A stretch of DNA of 64,000 bases from Fulvia fulva (lineage: Eukaryota > Ascomycota > Dothideomycetes > Mycosphaerellales > Mycosphaerellaceae), in the NCBI RefSeq assembly GCF_020509005.1, contig NC_063016.1, forward strand, positions 2,852,001 to 2,916,000, given 5' to 3'. How positions within the stretch are numbered: position 1 is the first letter of the stretch; each line of letters begins with the position of its first letter. The translations under genes were made by a program, and so were the position numbers. The notes under the pieces were generated by a model. The model made no database searches. It saw nothing but the letters and a program-made list of their open reading frames with translations, and was not told the DNA's origin. This document shows, in pieces, positions 1 to 12,954 of this stretch.

Positions 1-1370
1 GAAGTCAGCCACCTTACTAGGGGTGACTAGGCGCTTAGAGTCCTTTGACCGGGAAGACCGCTCAGTGTGGCTGAACTTAGTACGAGACCGGCTACGGTCG
101 TAGGTAGAGTGCTTGCTAGTCTAGAAACAATTAGTGCAGCCGCCGCGCTCGATAAAGGTAAAGTCGCCTATAGTATTAGGCTTAGGATCCTCCTAGTCGC
201 ATTTCTCTAGCTTGCTACTCGGTAGGCTAAGTTGCTAGTACTTAGTAAAGGTTCCTAGCGGACGCTCGGCATCGCCCTTAGAACGGCAGCTTTGTACGCA
301 TCGCGTAGATCTAGAGCGGCCGCTATAGTAGCTAAAGACGATCGCCGCTAGCCTAGTTTATACGGTATACGGTCTAAAAGCGACAGGCTGCCTTAGAATA
401 CCGCCCTTAGGGACCTCTTCAAAAACGTCGAAGTCGGAGTCTAACGCGGCTACTAGCTTCAGAACGCCGCTAAACTAGAAGCGGCTATAGCGCGAAGGGA
501 GTATATAAATCATCTTAAAGAATCTAGCTCCTCCGTCGATCCTTAGACACTAGCGCGCGACACGGGCTAACTATAGCGCGATCTGATCGTCTAGCTTAAT
601 AACGTCGCGAGAGAACTAGACTTCAAACTAGAAGGCGTAGAGCCGAGTCTACTAACCGGCTAACTATCCGGTAGGTGTATCCGGAAGGCGCGTCTTAGTA
701 CGAACGGGGAGTCGCGGGAAGTTATTAGACACGGCCGAAGTATAGGTAACGGTAAGGGCGTCTATCTAAGCTATCAACTCCTCGCCTTAAGGAGAGCGCG
801 GGACAGGAGCTATAGTGAGCTATAAGGAAGAAAGGAGTCTAAAACACGTTAGTATTACTACGTTAACGCCGACACCGCGGCGCGGCTTATATACCTTAAT
901 CTGATTAAGAATGAGTTAGCTAAGGCTAAAGAAGGTTAAGGAAGAAGCTGCCGAAGGGCGAAGGGGTTGTTAAAGACTTAGTAAGCTTGAAGGTTAATGT
1001 TCGTAGTCAGATTAATTTAGAATAAGAGCGTGCTTTTGTACTTACGTTCTATATAAGCTACCTAATACTACGAGCTTCTAACGATATAGGAAGGCGCGTA
1101 TACGCGTAAGAAGCTTGCGGCGAGGTCATCTAACGGGGTTAGTAAGCTCGTAGTGAGCTTAGGTAGTAGAGTTAAGCCGCGTAAGGCAGTTATATATACG
1201 GAGTAAAGTAAGCTAAAGGGTCGTAGGCTAGGAAGCTACGACGAAGGAAGCTGAAGCTTTAGGATCTCTTTTGTTATCGATTCAAGTATATAGGCGATCA
1301 GGCTGGCCGCCTTAGGCTGACATAGGTGTGTTAGGGTCTAGTAGGGGAGGATGTGACATTCTTATCCGAA
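1..1370. other. RIP-degraded repeat DNA, unclassified
   Basis: This stretch has the same signature as the delimited elements downstream: CpG is plentiful, CpA and TpG are scarce, and TAG/CTA occur every few bases in all frames. No open frame survives and I could not recognise a protein family in interrupted translations. It probably belongs to the transposon island, because a GGAGGATGTGACATTC-like junction near 1348-1363 resembles the edge of an LTR. No captain-type recombinase, transposase or host gene could be made out. Class and orientation remain open. Confidence 0.5.
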
Positions 1371-2807
1371 CATACCGCCGGCTTAGCGCTTAGCTTTATA
1401 TTTAGATTTCTCTTAGGTAGCTTTCCTATATCTTAGATTCACACTCGCTAAGGTTCTTACAATCAGACATTGTCTCTAGGGATAAGCTACATGAGTCACG
1501 TGACTCTTAGGCGGAAAAACCTTTTCTAGTCTTCTTTACTTTAGAGGTATAAGACTGGGCCTAGTTCTTCTAGAGTAATAGCATATTAGAGCTAAGTTTC
1601 TTCACCATTTTCTTAAGTTCTTCTATAGAGGACTTCTCTCTTAGTGTCCTCCTTAAAGTGGGTAGTAGAGTTCTCTTCTTCTTGATATATGTTATATTCT
1701 AGGAAGATAGTGGTTAGGAATAAGATCTAAGGACCTTCCTTACCTTAGGCAAACTAGGGCAGTCCTTGATCAGATGACCCTTCTTATAGAGAAGGCAGGA
1801 GAGTAGTCTTACTAGACCTAAGGGCTTGACCTAGGTGGCTACTATACTATACTTAGCCTTAGAGGGATCTAACCTAGCTTCTTAAGCTTTAAGGATCTTT
1901 AAGGTCCTTTTATAATCTATCTTTAGCTGAGCTATAATAGTATCCCTAGCTATATAGTAGTTAGGTAGCAGTGAGCTTAAGAGCTAGGTCATCCTTATAT
2001 TAGCTTTCCTATAATACTGACCCTCTAGGTCAATATTAGCAATCCTTTTTCTAAGAGAAACTAGGTGTGTCTATACAGATCTAATAGTGAACTCTTTACT
2101 CATCTCAAAGGTCACAAATTGCTTTATAAGCTCATATATATAGGTTAGTAGCACCTAGCTATACTTATTCTAGAGATACACCTACTTCTTAGTAGCTCTT
2201 CTAGATTTATATAAGCCCTTAAGCTCAAATTTATCTTCTTCTATAATCCTACTAAGGATACTAAAGTTGTACACTATATTGTGTCTTGTCTATATTAGCG
2301 TATTGAGGATCTCTTTAGTTATAGCCTCTTCTTAGAGTTTTAGAGTCTTGCCCTTAATGTTGTTAAAAGACACTTCTATTAGGTTATCAATTACAAAGAA
2401 TGCTAATTGGCTCTCTATCTTATATCTCTAAAGGTTGAACTATCTCTTCTAATTATCCCTCCTAAGAATTGGGATTTTGCCTCTCTTCTCCTCTATCTTC
2501 TCTTAGTATAAATCTATAATAAATTGAATGTAATGAAACAAGGTGTGTATGTTCTAAGGTAGTGGCTCAGATCCTACTAAGGCTTCTAGTATAGAATAGG
2601 AAAGTTCGTAGGTATAGATACTAAGGCCTACTTAGTAAAGTAAAGAAGGAGCGGTATAAGGTCTCGGGGCTAGGATATAGGTCTGTCTCTCCTAGTAGAG
2701 CTTCAAATGACTTACTTAAAGTCCTTCTTAATAGTATCTCGATGTAGTTCTACCTATAGAGTATCTTTAAGGTATTGGCTTTAAGTAAGCCGTATAGAGT
2801 CCTTATC
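1371..2807 (-). mobile_element. RIP-degraded copia-like gag fragment (left part)
   Basis: Minus-strand translation, tolerating stops, gives a gag of the Ty1/copia type between about 2560 and 1700. It ends in a zinc knuckle at about 1745-1805 that reads C-x2-Y-x4-H-x4-C. The second cysteine has become tyrosine, as expected from TGT->TAT, a TpG->TpA change. CpG is much rarer here than in the neighbouring gypsy elements, so this is a separate family. Element B is inserted at its right edge and duplicates TTATC. The sequence resumes at 9968. No LTR pair was identified for this element. Confidence 0.55.
1493..1506. repeat. 14-bp perfect palindrome GAGTCACGTGACTC
   Basis: Same TCACGTGA core as at 19312-19329, in the copia-like degraded region. 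It could be a regulatory site of an LTR or a coincidental palindrome. Confidence 0.7.
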
Positions 2808-3003
2808 TATCACGGTGTAGCCCTACGGCCTACGGCCTACGGGTTACGTAACTTCGTGAATATAACGTAACGCCTCGGCTCGGCGAACGTCGCGCTTATC
2901 TTCGATACGCGCCTTAGCTAGAACTTCTCTTCTCTATAGAACTTATTCGATTACTTAGCTACGACACCCTTTCACCTACCGAGAGTAGCCTAGACCCGTA
3001 ACA
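2808..3003 (+). repeat. Element B 5' LTR
   Basis: A 196-bp direct repeat of 9772-9967. It contains two tandem copies of CCTACGG near its start. The first bases have mutated from TGTCA to TATCA and the last from TGACA to TAACA, both TpG->TpA changes. The other LTR keeps TGTCA and TGACA, which confirms the boundaries. Confidence 0.9.
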
Positions 3004-3599
3004 TTAAGTTCTACTACTCTAAATCCCTCTGTAGTAAGTACGCGTATTATCGGCGATATTACCGACCGGTTTACGACACTTTAGTAGGAGTTAGCGAACA
3101 AGACCCCGAGTTCGAGGCGGATTATAGTAGTACAATCGGGTGTCCTATATACGTAGGAAGTGTATAGAAGAGGAGGATACGATATAGTTAGTCGTAGACA
3201 CTTTCGTAGGAGTTCGTCGAGACACGTAGGATTAATATTAATATCCGCCGAACCGTCGAGGATTCGAGACAGCCGCGACTATAGCTACCGACAATTACGA
3301 ACCGTAACCGTAGTAGACCTAACAGAATAATAGAAGTCAGACTGTAGTCGATAGCTAAGATCAGACCTACTAGATACGATAAGCGACGGCGGGTTAATAG
3401 TAGAAGACGGAAATTACGTACACGACTCTTAAGACTAAGTACGACCGGCGTGAGCGTATTTACTAACAAGATAGAGGATAGGATATATCGTCGAGAGCAG
3501 ATAGGTAGGGAGGCTAGTACGCGCCGCTCGACCTATTATATACTATACCCCTAGATCCTATAGAAGATAGTAAAGGCGCTTAGTTCCGATACGATCTAT

Positions 3600-5340
3600 A
3601 AGTATTCAAGCTATATACCTATAAAGAGTTGGCGGCGTTAGTCAAAAAGAGACCTAAAGCTTAGCTTAATGTCCTCGACTTTAGGATATAGATATATACT
3701 TATAGTAAGGCCTTACTTAAGAACTCTCGCGACCGAGTTGTTAACCTAACGGGTAAGAAAGTCAACCTCGAGGCAGCCCTTTAGTAAGAAAAGGAGGACT
3801 CGGAAGAAGCGGCGGGCATTATTAAAGGTCTGACCGTTCAGAACGAGGAAAAGGATAGGCGAATTTAAGAACTAGAAGCTAAGGTATAGACTAAGGACGG
3901 CGATACGGAAGATGCTATAGCAGAAATCGAGAGCCTATAAGAGGATAACAACACTTAGCGTAGGTTAGTCGAGAGTCTGAAGTAGCGTATTAAGGAGCTC
4001 GAAGTACTTTAGAAGTAATAGTAATAGCCGGAGAGACTAACGACACTAGCTCGCTAGCCCTCTAAGCTACGCGCCCTCCTAGATTCACGAAAGAAGGACG
4101 TAGGAAACACTCTAGGTGTTCGCGTCAATACGTATATAGAGAAAGTCCTACTACGAGGGCTCGGAACTACGCTACTATAACGCACGGCTAGCGCGCTAGG
4201 CGGGCGTAGGTAAGAAGTCGAATTTATAGGTATTAATGACTTCGAGACCGCTTACGACGATAGTATCCGCAATATACGCACATCAACTCTATACTAGTTT
4301 ATATTAGGGGGTCTCGGTAGGTTCGGCGACGCTAATAATGCGCCTAATCTATACGCGCGTCCTTTTACCCCTACCCTAACTCTAGGTACGTAGTCTATAA
4401 AGTCTATTAACATATCTTAGAAGAACCCTATTAAGGTCCTACCTATCTTCTACGCCGACCTAAAGGAAGACAAGGTCAGCTATATTAAGTAGCGTAAGAA
4501 GGTTAGTAAGTACCTACTTATAGAACCTAATCGATCGGATGCCGAATTATGTATTATATTCTACGGCCTAGTAGGCACAAACGCTCTCGGCCGTATTCGA
4601 CCTTATAAGCCTACTATTAAGTATTAGAATGAGGCTCTCGAGATCCTCGACTTATCGTATAGCGACTACTTCGAGAAGCGTCGTTACCGTAAGGCCTTTT
4701 ACGAACTCGAACAGAAGTAGGGTAAGAAGTTTAACCTCTTCTATACGAAGTTTTCCGAGTATACGTACTACCTTAGGAAGCATACCACTAAGGACGGGCG
4801 CGAAGAACTAATAGAGAACCTTAAGGAGAAGATTCTTCTACGTCTACGCGCGAAGATCGCGGGTATACGGTTTAGGAGCCTAACCGAGATAGAAGATACT
4901 CTCCGTAATATCGAGATCGACCTCGACGATATACCGCGCTAGTAGTAGCAACTACCCGGTAAGAAGCTAAGTAGAGGAGGCTAGACCGGTAGCTAAGGTA
5001 ACGCGCGACTAGGTTCCTCCGGTAGCACTAGAGGCGGCGGCGGCGGCGGCGGTCGAGGACCTATAGGTAAGCCGCGTAGCGAGCGTATAGACGAGAAGGT
5101 GTACTAATAGTATAACATAGTAGCCGCTAAGCGTACTAGCTTAACATATCGTAAGCTCACGAAGGATAAAGCGGCGTACTAGAAGGACAAGACGTTCTAC
5201 TACGTATATAAGAGCCCGGACTATAACTAGTAGTACCGATCTTACAAATAGTTCTAGTTCCGTAAGGGTAATACTAGAGGTAACGTAGCTACTACGGTCG
5301 ACTAGAACCTTATCGACTTCGAACCCTAATAATAGGGAAA
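3600..5340 (+). pseudogene. Element B gag pseudogene
   Basis: Interrupted plus-strand translation shows an N-terminal acidic/basic heptad-rich coiled-coil section (about 3640-4020). A retrotransposon gag core follows (about 4420-4930), with residues resembling FYTKFSEYTYYLR near 4740-4780. A Gly-rich stretch encoded by a GGC run (about 5034-5055) and a C-terminal basic part come last. Stops are mainly TAG from CAG. The minus-strand gag fragment at 10.4-12.4 kb has a similar EFYTKF-type core, so the two come from related elements. Confidence 0.7.
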
Positions 5341-5559
5341 CGGGGCGACTCTAGACTAAGGCGTATAGTTTAGAATGTAGCTACTATTACTATAGCTAAC
5401 ATTGCGCCTAGTAAAGATCCTCCTAAGAACATCTACGAGTACCTTACGTTAGAAGAACCGAGTACATATCCGTTAGGTAAAGGCCCGCTAAGGATATTAG
5501 AACCTACGCCGATACTCTAGTAACGAAACAAAAAGGTCAACCTACTATAGCGGTAGACT

Positions 5560-8500
5560 TCGGAGGTAGATATACCTAAGGTTATAGATATCGAGACTAT
5601 AAAGGTCGGAGTAATCAAAGTCGACATCCCGCTACGTAGTAATCGTCTTATTATATACGGCACCGTTAAAGGCAAGCCTACTAGATACCTAGTAGATCTA
5701 GGCGTATAGTCGATCTTTTGTAGTACGAAGTTTATAAAGGATTGTGATCGGATAAAGCTACCTACTCTATTTAGAATCGGTATAGTAGACTCGTCTAAGA
5801 AGAACGAAGCTACGGAGTACGTAAAAGCGACTCTAGACCTAAACGGTTACGTCGAAGAATTAAACTGCTTTGTTACCGGCATTAAGTATAACTTTATTCT
5901 TAGTATACCGTAGGTATAGAAACACCTACTAGACTTCGGGAACTAGACGAACACCGTTACGTTCACGTCTTACTATAGAGACTATTACGAAAGAATACTA
6001 ACGACGGTACGCTATTAACTAGAAAAATAAGCATAAGCTCGGTAGTAATAGCGTACCGATCGGACAGACGTAGCGGCAATTATAGGCATTGACATCTCGT
6101 CTATAAGTACTACGGAGGCCGTAGAATGTCTAGAAGATTAGCTTAAAGAGGGCTAATAACTATAAGAAGGCTACCTGATTTAGGAGTAGAATAACGACGC
6201 GCTACCTATAACTAAGGAGGAGGCTATAGAAGAAGTTGGTATACAGCTTAGCGCTATAGTAGCGTCCGACTTCTAACAATATATAAAAGGTAAAGACGAA
6301 GTGGACCTAGATATATCGCTTCCGCGTGAATTTAAGTCGCGACGTAAGGCCTTCGTTCTACGTATAGGAGACGATATCTTACCTCCTTACCGTAAAGGAG
6401 ACGACCTCGCTATCGACTTTGACCTAGGTACTAAGCTACCTTTCGCTCGACTATATCTAATAAGCCTATAGGAGCTCGAAGTCGTAAAGAAGTATATTAA
6501 CGACTTGAAGACGAAAGGCAAAATTAGAGAAAGTACCTTACGTATCACATCGCTAGTCATTATTATTAGAAAGCTAGGTAGTAGACTACGCGTCTACGTA
6601 GACTATAGAGTAGTCAACGCTATTACGATCAAGAACCGATACCCTATCCCGTAGGTTCGAGAGACACTATAGCGAATAAGCGGGTACTAATACTTTACCG
6701 TGCTCGATGTCGTTACTACCTTTAATAAACTACGTATCCGAGTAGGCGACGAATAGAAGACTATATTCACCTTACGGTATAGGACCTTTGAGTACCTAGT
6801 AGTGCCCTTCGGATTATATAACGCTCCTAGCGTCTTCTAGGCCTATATTAACAAAGCCCTAAGGCCTTACCTTGACGACTTCGTTACCGTATACCTTAAT
6901 AATACGATCGTCTTTAGTAGTACAAGAGAGGAGTATATAGAACATATGCTTAAGGTGCTAGACTACTTTATCGATACTAAACTACTATTAGACATCGCGA
7001 AGAGCAAGTTTTTCTAGAAGGAAGTCAAGTACCTTAGTCTAATTATTACTACCGAAGGTATTAAGATAGACCAAAAGAAGATCAAGACGATCCTCGAGTA
7101 GGAGACACCGAGAAGCGTAAAGGACGTCCTTTCCTTCCTCGGTATCGCGAACTTCTATCGAAGGTTCGTAGAAGGCTTCTCGAACATCGTACTACCTATA
7201 ACTACTCTTACGAAGGGAGTCGGTAGTAAGGACAAGTCAAAGCGACCTACGAAATACACTTAGAACTAGATACTAGAGTACTAGTAAGCTTTTAATAGGC
7301 TTAAGGCGGAGTTTACGAAGTAACTAGTACTATAGCACTTTGACCTAAGTAAGCCTTACGTTATCGAATACGACGCCTCTAATAGATATACCGGTAGCGT
7401 TCTTTTATAGATCGGAGAAGACGGACAGCTTTACCTAGTTATATACTATTCGTAGAAGATAGATCTAGCCGAGTGTAACTATAAGATCTACGATAAGGAG
7501 CTTATAGCTATCGTTCGAGCTTTTAAGGAATAGCGGCTAGAGCTAATAGGTAGTAAGACTAGGGTATTATCTAATTACCGCGGTCTATAATACTTCATAA
7601 CTACTAAGTAGCTAAATCGCCGATAAGCACGATAGAGTGAATTCTTGTCCGGGTTCGATTTCTAGATCGAATACCGACTAGGCAAGCTAGGCGGTAAGCC
7701 TAATGCCCTAACACGCCGTACTTAGGACATAGACGTAATAGACGATATTAAGAATAGACAACAAACGGTCTTAAAGGAACGTAACCTCGCCCCTAAAGTA
7801 TAGGAGTCTCTTAGAGTATTAGTAATAATAACGCACACGAACGCTCGCGACTAATATTAGCTCGCGCTTACCGTGCTTAACGCGAACGAGGCGTCTATTA
7901 AGGAAGAGATCTAGAACGCCTACGATCAGGACGAGCTCGTAGTAGTAATTAAGAAAGGCCTATAAGCTAGTAATAGTCGGCTACCGTAGAAATTGAACAC
8001 GTATATCAATCTTAGCGAGTACGAACTAGAGCACGACCTAATTTATATTCAAGGCCGCCTCTACGTACCTAATAGTAGTAACATCTACGAAGAACTTATA
8101 GCCGCTTGTTATAATGCCCCTATAGCCGGCTACCCGGGGCGCGAGAAGATATACGAGCTAATAACTCGTACGTACTATTAGCCTAGTATATAGGCTGACA
8201 TTGTACGATATATAAAGAACTGTTATATATATACTAGAACCAAGGCTTTCTATAATACGTACTAGGGCAACCTTAAGCAAATCCTAATACCTAACGGTAT
8301 ATTCGAGGAAGTGGCCCTAGACTATATTATAGCACTTCTAGACAGCTATAGCCCGGAGGGCGTTAAGTACAACAATATCCTTACCTTAACATATCGTCTT
8401 ATAAAGCGCAAGTACCTTATACTAGTCGTCGACATAGAGCCCGAGATAGCTATAGATATGATCATCCGCTACGTTATTAAGAATTAAGGCCTGTTCCGCT

Positions 8501-9420
8501 CTATCTACTTAGACCGCGGCTCGTAGTAGGTAAGTCGCTTCTAGAAGACGCTTTGCGAACGCCTAGGCATTAAGTATAAGATGTCGACGGTATAGTACCC
8601 TTAGACCGATAGTTAGTCCGAACGTACGAACTAAGTTATAGAGTAGTACCTACGTATATCTATTAATTACGCCTAAGACAACTAGTACGACTAGCTACTA
8701 ATAGCGGAGTTTGCTTTAAATAACATAAAAAGCACTACCGGCGTGTCACCGTTCTTTATAACCTTAGGAAGAAACCTAAGAATAGAAGTTCTTAGTAGAC
8801 CTACCCGTATAGACGTACTACTAGCTATGTAGAAAATTAGCTAATAAGATACAGACGCTTTTACAACTTATATAAGCCGTGTATATACACATTGCATCAA
8901 CTAGCTTAAGTATATATAAGCATAGCTTAAAGCCGACTATTAGAAACATAGCCGGAGACCTACGCGGTCTTATAAGGTAGGAGATAAGGTTTGGCTCAAT
9001 TTACGTAATATTCGTACTAAACGACTAGCGAAGAAGCTTGATCATAAGAACGTAGGCCCCTTCACGATTATAAAGAAAGTAGCGACCGATGTCTACGAAC
9101 TCGACCTGCCTACGAGTATAAGAATACACTACGTGTTCTATACCGACCTACTACGACTATCCGCCGAAGACCCGTTCCCTTTATAGACGTACGAACCTAC
9201 GCTTACCGAAGTCGATAGCGAAGTTAAGGAATAGTACAATGCTATAGTAGTGGTAGATAGTCGCTAGACTAGAAAAGTAAAGAATAGTATTTGCTATACT
9301 ATCAAATAGGTAGATAGGTTATATACTAAAGAACCTTATATCAACTTGAAAGGCACTATAGACGAACTTATAGCAGACTACTATTATAAGAACCCTCGCG
9401 CTCTAGGACCTCTACGCGGA
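5560..9420 (+). pseudogene. Element B pol pseudogene (protease-RT-RNase H-integrase)
   Basis: Reading through stops gives a retroviral-type protease (about 5640-5900). The reverse transcriptase spans about 6440-7020 and has recognisable VDYRxVNAIT and PFGLYNAPS motifs. The YxDD box is degraded to YLNN near 6892. RNase H lies at about 7340-7560. An integrase zinc-binding segment survives as a 62-codon open frame (7993-8181), followed by a degraded catalytic core. Domain order is Ty3/gypsy. The damage is almost wholly CpA->TpA and TpG->TpA, and the frame is otherwise held over long distances with few indels. Not functional. Confidence 0.8.
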
Positions 9421-9771
9421 TAGTAAGCACTAGAGCCTAATATAACCGAGCTAATAGACTCGGCGGACAGTACTAGCGATACTAATAACGACGCGACCGT
9501 TACCGCCGACGCTAAGCACTAGTTACGATATAACCTAAGGCGTACTAAGGCATAATAAACAGTCACTTCGTTTCTACGATCTGCGCCTAGGACTCGCTAC
9601 CGCTAGTAACGTCGCTTTGCTTATAGCTTAGGCTCGTCTATAGTCGTATCTTTATATATACCGGAGTTTTAGATTATAGAGTTAGATAGATATACCCTAT
9701 AGAGCGTTACTTATTTTGAATTAATAGATACCGCCTCGTAGGCGCTTAAGGCGATTTGAGAAGGGGAGTAG

Positions 9772-9967
9772 TGTCATAGTGTAGCCCTACGGCCTACGGC
9801 CTACGGGTTACGTAACTTTATAAACATAACGTAACGCCTCGGCTCGGCGAACGTCGCGCTTATCTTCGATACGCGCCTTAGCTAGAACTTCTCTTCTCCG
9901 TAGAACTTATTCGATTACTTAGCTACGACACCCTTTCACCTACCGAGAGCAGCCTAGACCCGTGACA
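9772..9967 (+). repeat. Element B 3' LTR
   Basis: Direct repeat of 2808-3003, 196 bp, with intact TGTCA and TGACA termini. It is followed directly by the target duplication TTATC. It differs from the 5' LTR at a handful of sites, mostly C/T or G/A. These may reflect independent RIP of the two copies. Confidence 0.9.
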
Positions 9968-10394
9968 TTATCTAGGTTACCTATTACTTAGTATCGAACT
10001 AAGCTCCTTAATAGGATAGACGGGGTAGACTTCTAATTCCTAGATGTTTTCTACTACGATAGCAAGGGATATAAGTAACCTATACTAATACAGGTTGCTC
10101 TTATTCCTACATAAACCCGGGCTTATAACCTATTAAATAGGTACGGGTAGATAGTAGCGGAGTAGAGTAAGAGATTAATCTTTAACTAACTAATAGTACG
10201 AGTATATAGTAATATATTAGGAACCAATATATTGATTGTGTTAGATATCTATCTAAGCTAAAGGGGAGAGATAGTATCTCCCTATAAGCTAAGTCATCGT
10301 AGATGCCTTAGGCTACTAGATTACTTCCTAATTGTTAACTCCCTTTGAGATACTACATCTTAATATATATTCTATTTACCCTACCCTCTACTAC
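9968..10394 (-). mobile_element. RIP-degraded continuation of the copia-like element
   Basis: Sequence resumes after element B with the duplicated TTATC and keeps the CpG-poor character of 1371-2807. On the minus strand this lies upstream of the copia-like gag, so it is likely leader and/or LTR. I see no coding frame. At about 10.4 kb the composition changes abruptly to CpG-rich, marking a junction with a different element. Confidence 0.4.
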
Positions 10395-12432
10395 AAAGTA
10401 ATACGAGACTTCGGGTCCTTTATCTACTTCTATAGAAGAGGGCGTACTCGCTCGGGCTTATAAGGAAAACGCCTATATAGTACGTGTGTATTTATAAGGT
10501 TCGTAAGGGTATAAGACTTCCTAAGGCGGACTATTATCTATTGCGCTCAAATAATAGCCTAGTCATTTCCCGCCGGTGCTTTAGTGACCGTAAGGCCGTT
10601 ATTATAAGCCTTCTTCTTAGGACGCTCGTATAGGTTAAGTAGGTAGCCGGCGGCGCCTAAGACGTAGCCGGTACCCTAGTAGCGTATATAGCTACCGCTA
10701 GCGATGATCTAAGTACGCTGATCTTAAGTAAGTTATATAAGGTTCTTATACTAATTAGGGCGGTCCTTCTACGGAAGGAGCGGCTAATTAGTATAAGGAG
10801 AGCGGCCGAGAGGTATACCGTTATCTAAAGGGAGTATTAGTAGTATAATCTACCCTACTATAGGAGGTACCGATACCGTACCGTTACCCTTAGGTATAGT
10901 CGTCTTCTTGTCCTTCTTCTTATCGTTCTTAGTACGTAGTAGATCGTGTTTAAGTTGAGCTAGCTCGCTCTCTAGGCGGTAGTATTACCGAGTAAGCTCC
11001 TTAACCGACTTTACGTTAGGTAGTACGACTAGTTAATTACGGTACTTAAAGCTTAGCTTCTTCTTAAGCTCGATAACCTCGTACTTACGGCTCGCGCCTT
11101 ATAGGAGCTAGGCGCGCTTACGTTAGAACTTAGTATAGAACTCGGAGAACTTGTTATTCTCTACTATCTTAAGCGCGTCTATATTATTACGCGCGGTACC
11201 CTCGGGATTATAGTCGCCGAAGCTCTTATCTAGGAAACGTAGGTATTTCTTTACGCTCTTAAATAGCCGGCTCGCGGAGGGAACCTTAGAGAAGACGATC
11301 TTCTAGGGAATATAGTTACGGAGTATAGAGTATACTAACCCTATAGTAGTTTCTTATACGAAACGTAGGGCGGATAGCACGTCCTTAAAGATAGAAGCGG
11401 CAAGCTTATTACCGAGTTAAGTAGTCTACTTACTAAGTATCGGCGAGTCTTTACTACCTATATTCTCTCCTAAGAATTTAGGCTTAGGTACTTCGATATA
11501 GGAACTCGTCTTAAAGTCTTCTACTATAGTTAGGTCATAGCGTACGATATCTACGCTACTATCTATAATCTCGAAGTCGTCGTCGTCGACGATAACGGTC
11601 TCTTATCTCTTTCTCGATCTCTTATCCTTACCCTTACTCTTACGGCGCGGACGCTCTTCGAGATCGGAATTAGAGTCTAAGGACGAGTCGGAGGAATCGG
11701 GGTCGGAGGAGTTATTAGCGAATCGCTCCTTACGTTACTTCCGCGTAGGCTTCGTAGCGGGTTATTCGGCGGGCTTTTTAGCTAGTCTATTACTACGTCG
11801 ACGTTATAACTCGGAGAGGGAGCGGGCGCTACGCTCCTTAGGTTTCTCGGTAGTACGGCTACGCTTAGCTTCCTCGAGATCCTATTTAAGCGTAGCGATA
11901 GTCTACTATAGCCCTACTACGTCGGTAGCCGTAGGGGCGGAGTCGTCCGCTACGAGTATTTCTAGTTTAGCGACTTTGACCTTAAATATATCGACCTCCT
12001 TTTCGGCTCTCTTAGTAGAGCTATACTAGTTATTAGCCTACTTCCTATACTTAGTGACGTCCTAGTTAGCCTTTATAAGGTCCTTATTAGCTTGTTCTAG
12101 GTCCTACTTATATTCCTACTTATACTTTTCCGTATATTATAGTTCGGTATATACTTCCTCGAACTTCTTCTTATTTAGCTCGTTAGCTTAATATAGCGCC
12201 GCCCTATCTAGGATAGCTTAGCGGTAATTAGCCTCGAGTTTACAAAGGGCGTAGGTAATTACCTCTAGTTAGTTCTAGACGTAGTCGTAAAACTAAGTCG
12301 CGTTAAGTAACCGTAGTTAGTCGAGTAGGATACGGTATATCCCGGTACGACCGCGGTCGTCTATATAGTTAATAGTAAAGTCCTTACGAGTTTTGTCGGT
12401 TAATCTATTCTTATCGGGGTGGTCTATAATAT
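10395..12432 (-). pseudogene. RIP-degraded gypsy gag fragment (minus strand), part 1
   Basis: Minus-strand translation, ignoring stops, gives a charged, Lys/Glu-rich protein. Segments such as ESELAQLKHDLL (about 10955-10990) and KFSEFYTKF (about 11125-11165) resemble the gag of element B. CpG is conserved and CpA is lost. Element A is inserted at its right edge (target AATAT), and the same fragment continues at 18729-20093. No LTR pair was found, so the parent element is truncated or deeply degraded. Confidence 0.55.
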
Positions 12433-12952
12433 TGTCATGGTCTCCCCACAGAGTGTACAGAAGGTGGGGACAGAAGAGCCTCAGAGTGCTCAGAAGTCGT
12501 CAAGAAGTGACAGTCCAGCTTGGTGTGTGAGCGCCAAGAATCACATGCCCCGCAACATTCACTACGGGACCCAGCCCTCCAAATTCACCCCTCTACCAAA
12601 CCTTGACAGATTCACTTCGGCTCGTGACTGTGTGACTCACGGCACTCCCGCGAGCACCCGCGACTGCGCTGGACCCTGGAAGAAGCACGTGGAAGACTCG
12701 GAACGTAGGGCAGGTTGGAATAAGGTTTTGAGCAAAGCTGCTGAGCGCGGCTTCGCACGGGTTAGCCCTGTTGATGCGGGGACACGCACTCGCGAGGGTC
12801 GCGTATAAATATCTGGCCTTCCCCAGGCCTCTCTTGCTTTCTTCGTCTTTTGTTTTGTGTAGCAATCATACCATACCCTTTTGCATCTGCACTTCGCACC
12901 TGCATTCTCGCTTTCACCCTTGCATCTCACAGGCCAGGCTCTCGCCCTGACA
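12433..12952 (+). repeat. Element A 5' LTR
   Basis: A 520-bp LTR starting TGTCATGG and ending CCCTGACA, matched by 18204-18723. It carries a TATA box (12804-12811) inside the U3-like part. A 125-codon stretch open in the same register as the pol read-through in the 3' LTR also lies in this LTR. Confidence 0.97.
12804..12811 (+). promoter_or_regulatory. LTR TATA box (element A)
   Basis: TATAAATA lies in a GC-rich context in the LTR. Transcription starting 30-45 bp downstream would begin near 12836-12850. That is where a segment complementary to the putative primer-binding site occurs (12845-12853). The same box recurs in the 3' LTR near 18575. Confidence 0.6.
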
Positions 12953-12954
12953 TC

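Larger units (their letters stand above)
2808..9967 (+). mobile_element. Element B: RIP-inactivated Ty3/gypsy LTR retrotransposon
   Basis: The element is complete: 196-bp LTRs at both ends, termini derived from TGTCA...TGACA, and a perfect 5-bp target duplication TTATC (2803-2807 and 9968-9972). Gag, protease, reverse transcriptase, RNase H and integrase follow in gypsy order on the plus strand, but every domain is cut by many stops, mostly TAG. CpA->TpA change explains the stops, and CpG is kept. The element sits inside the copia-like gag that flanks it on both sides. It cannot encode a functional protein. Confidence 0.9.

Noticed and set aside
3188..3469. 93-codon minus-strand frame in element B
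   Set aside because: Low-complexity Leu/Ser/Arg product in RIP-degraded leader/gag DNA, antisense to the element; no family resemblance.
12419..12808. 129-codon frame in the 5' LTR as a separate gene
   Set aside because: Nearly all of it equals the pol read-through tail in the 3' LTR, and it begins outside the LTR in degraded flank, so it is an LTR artefact.
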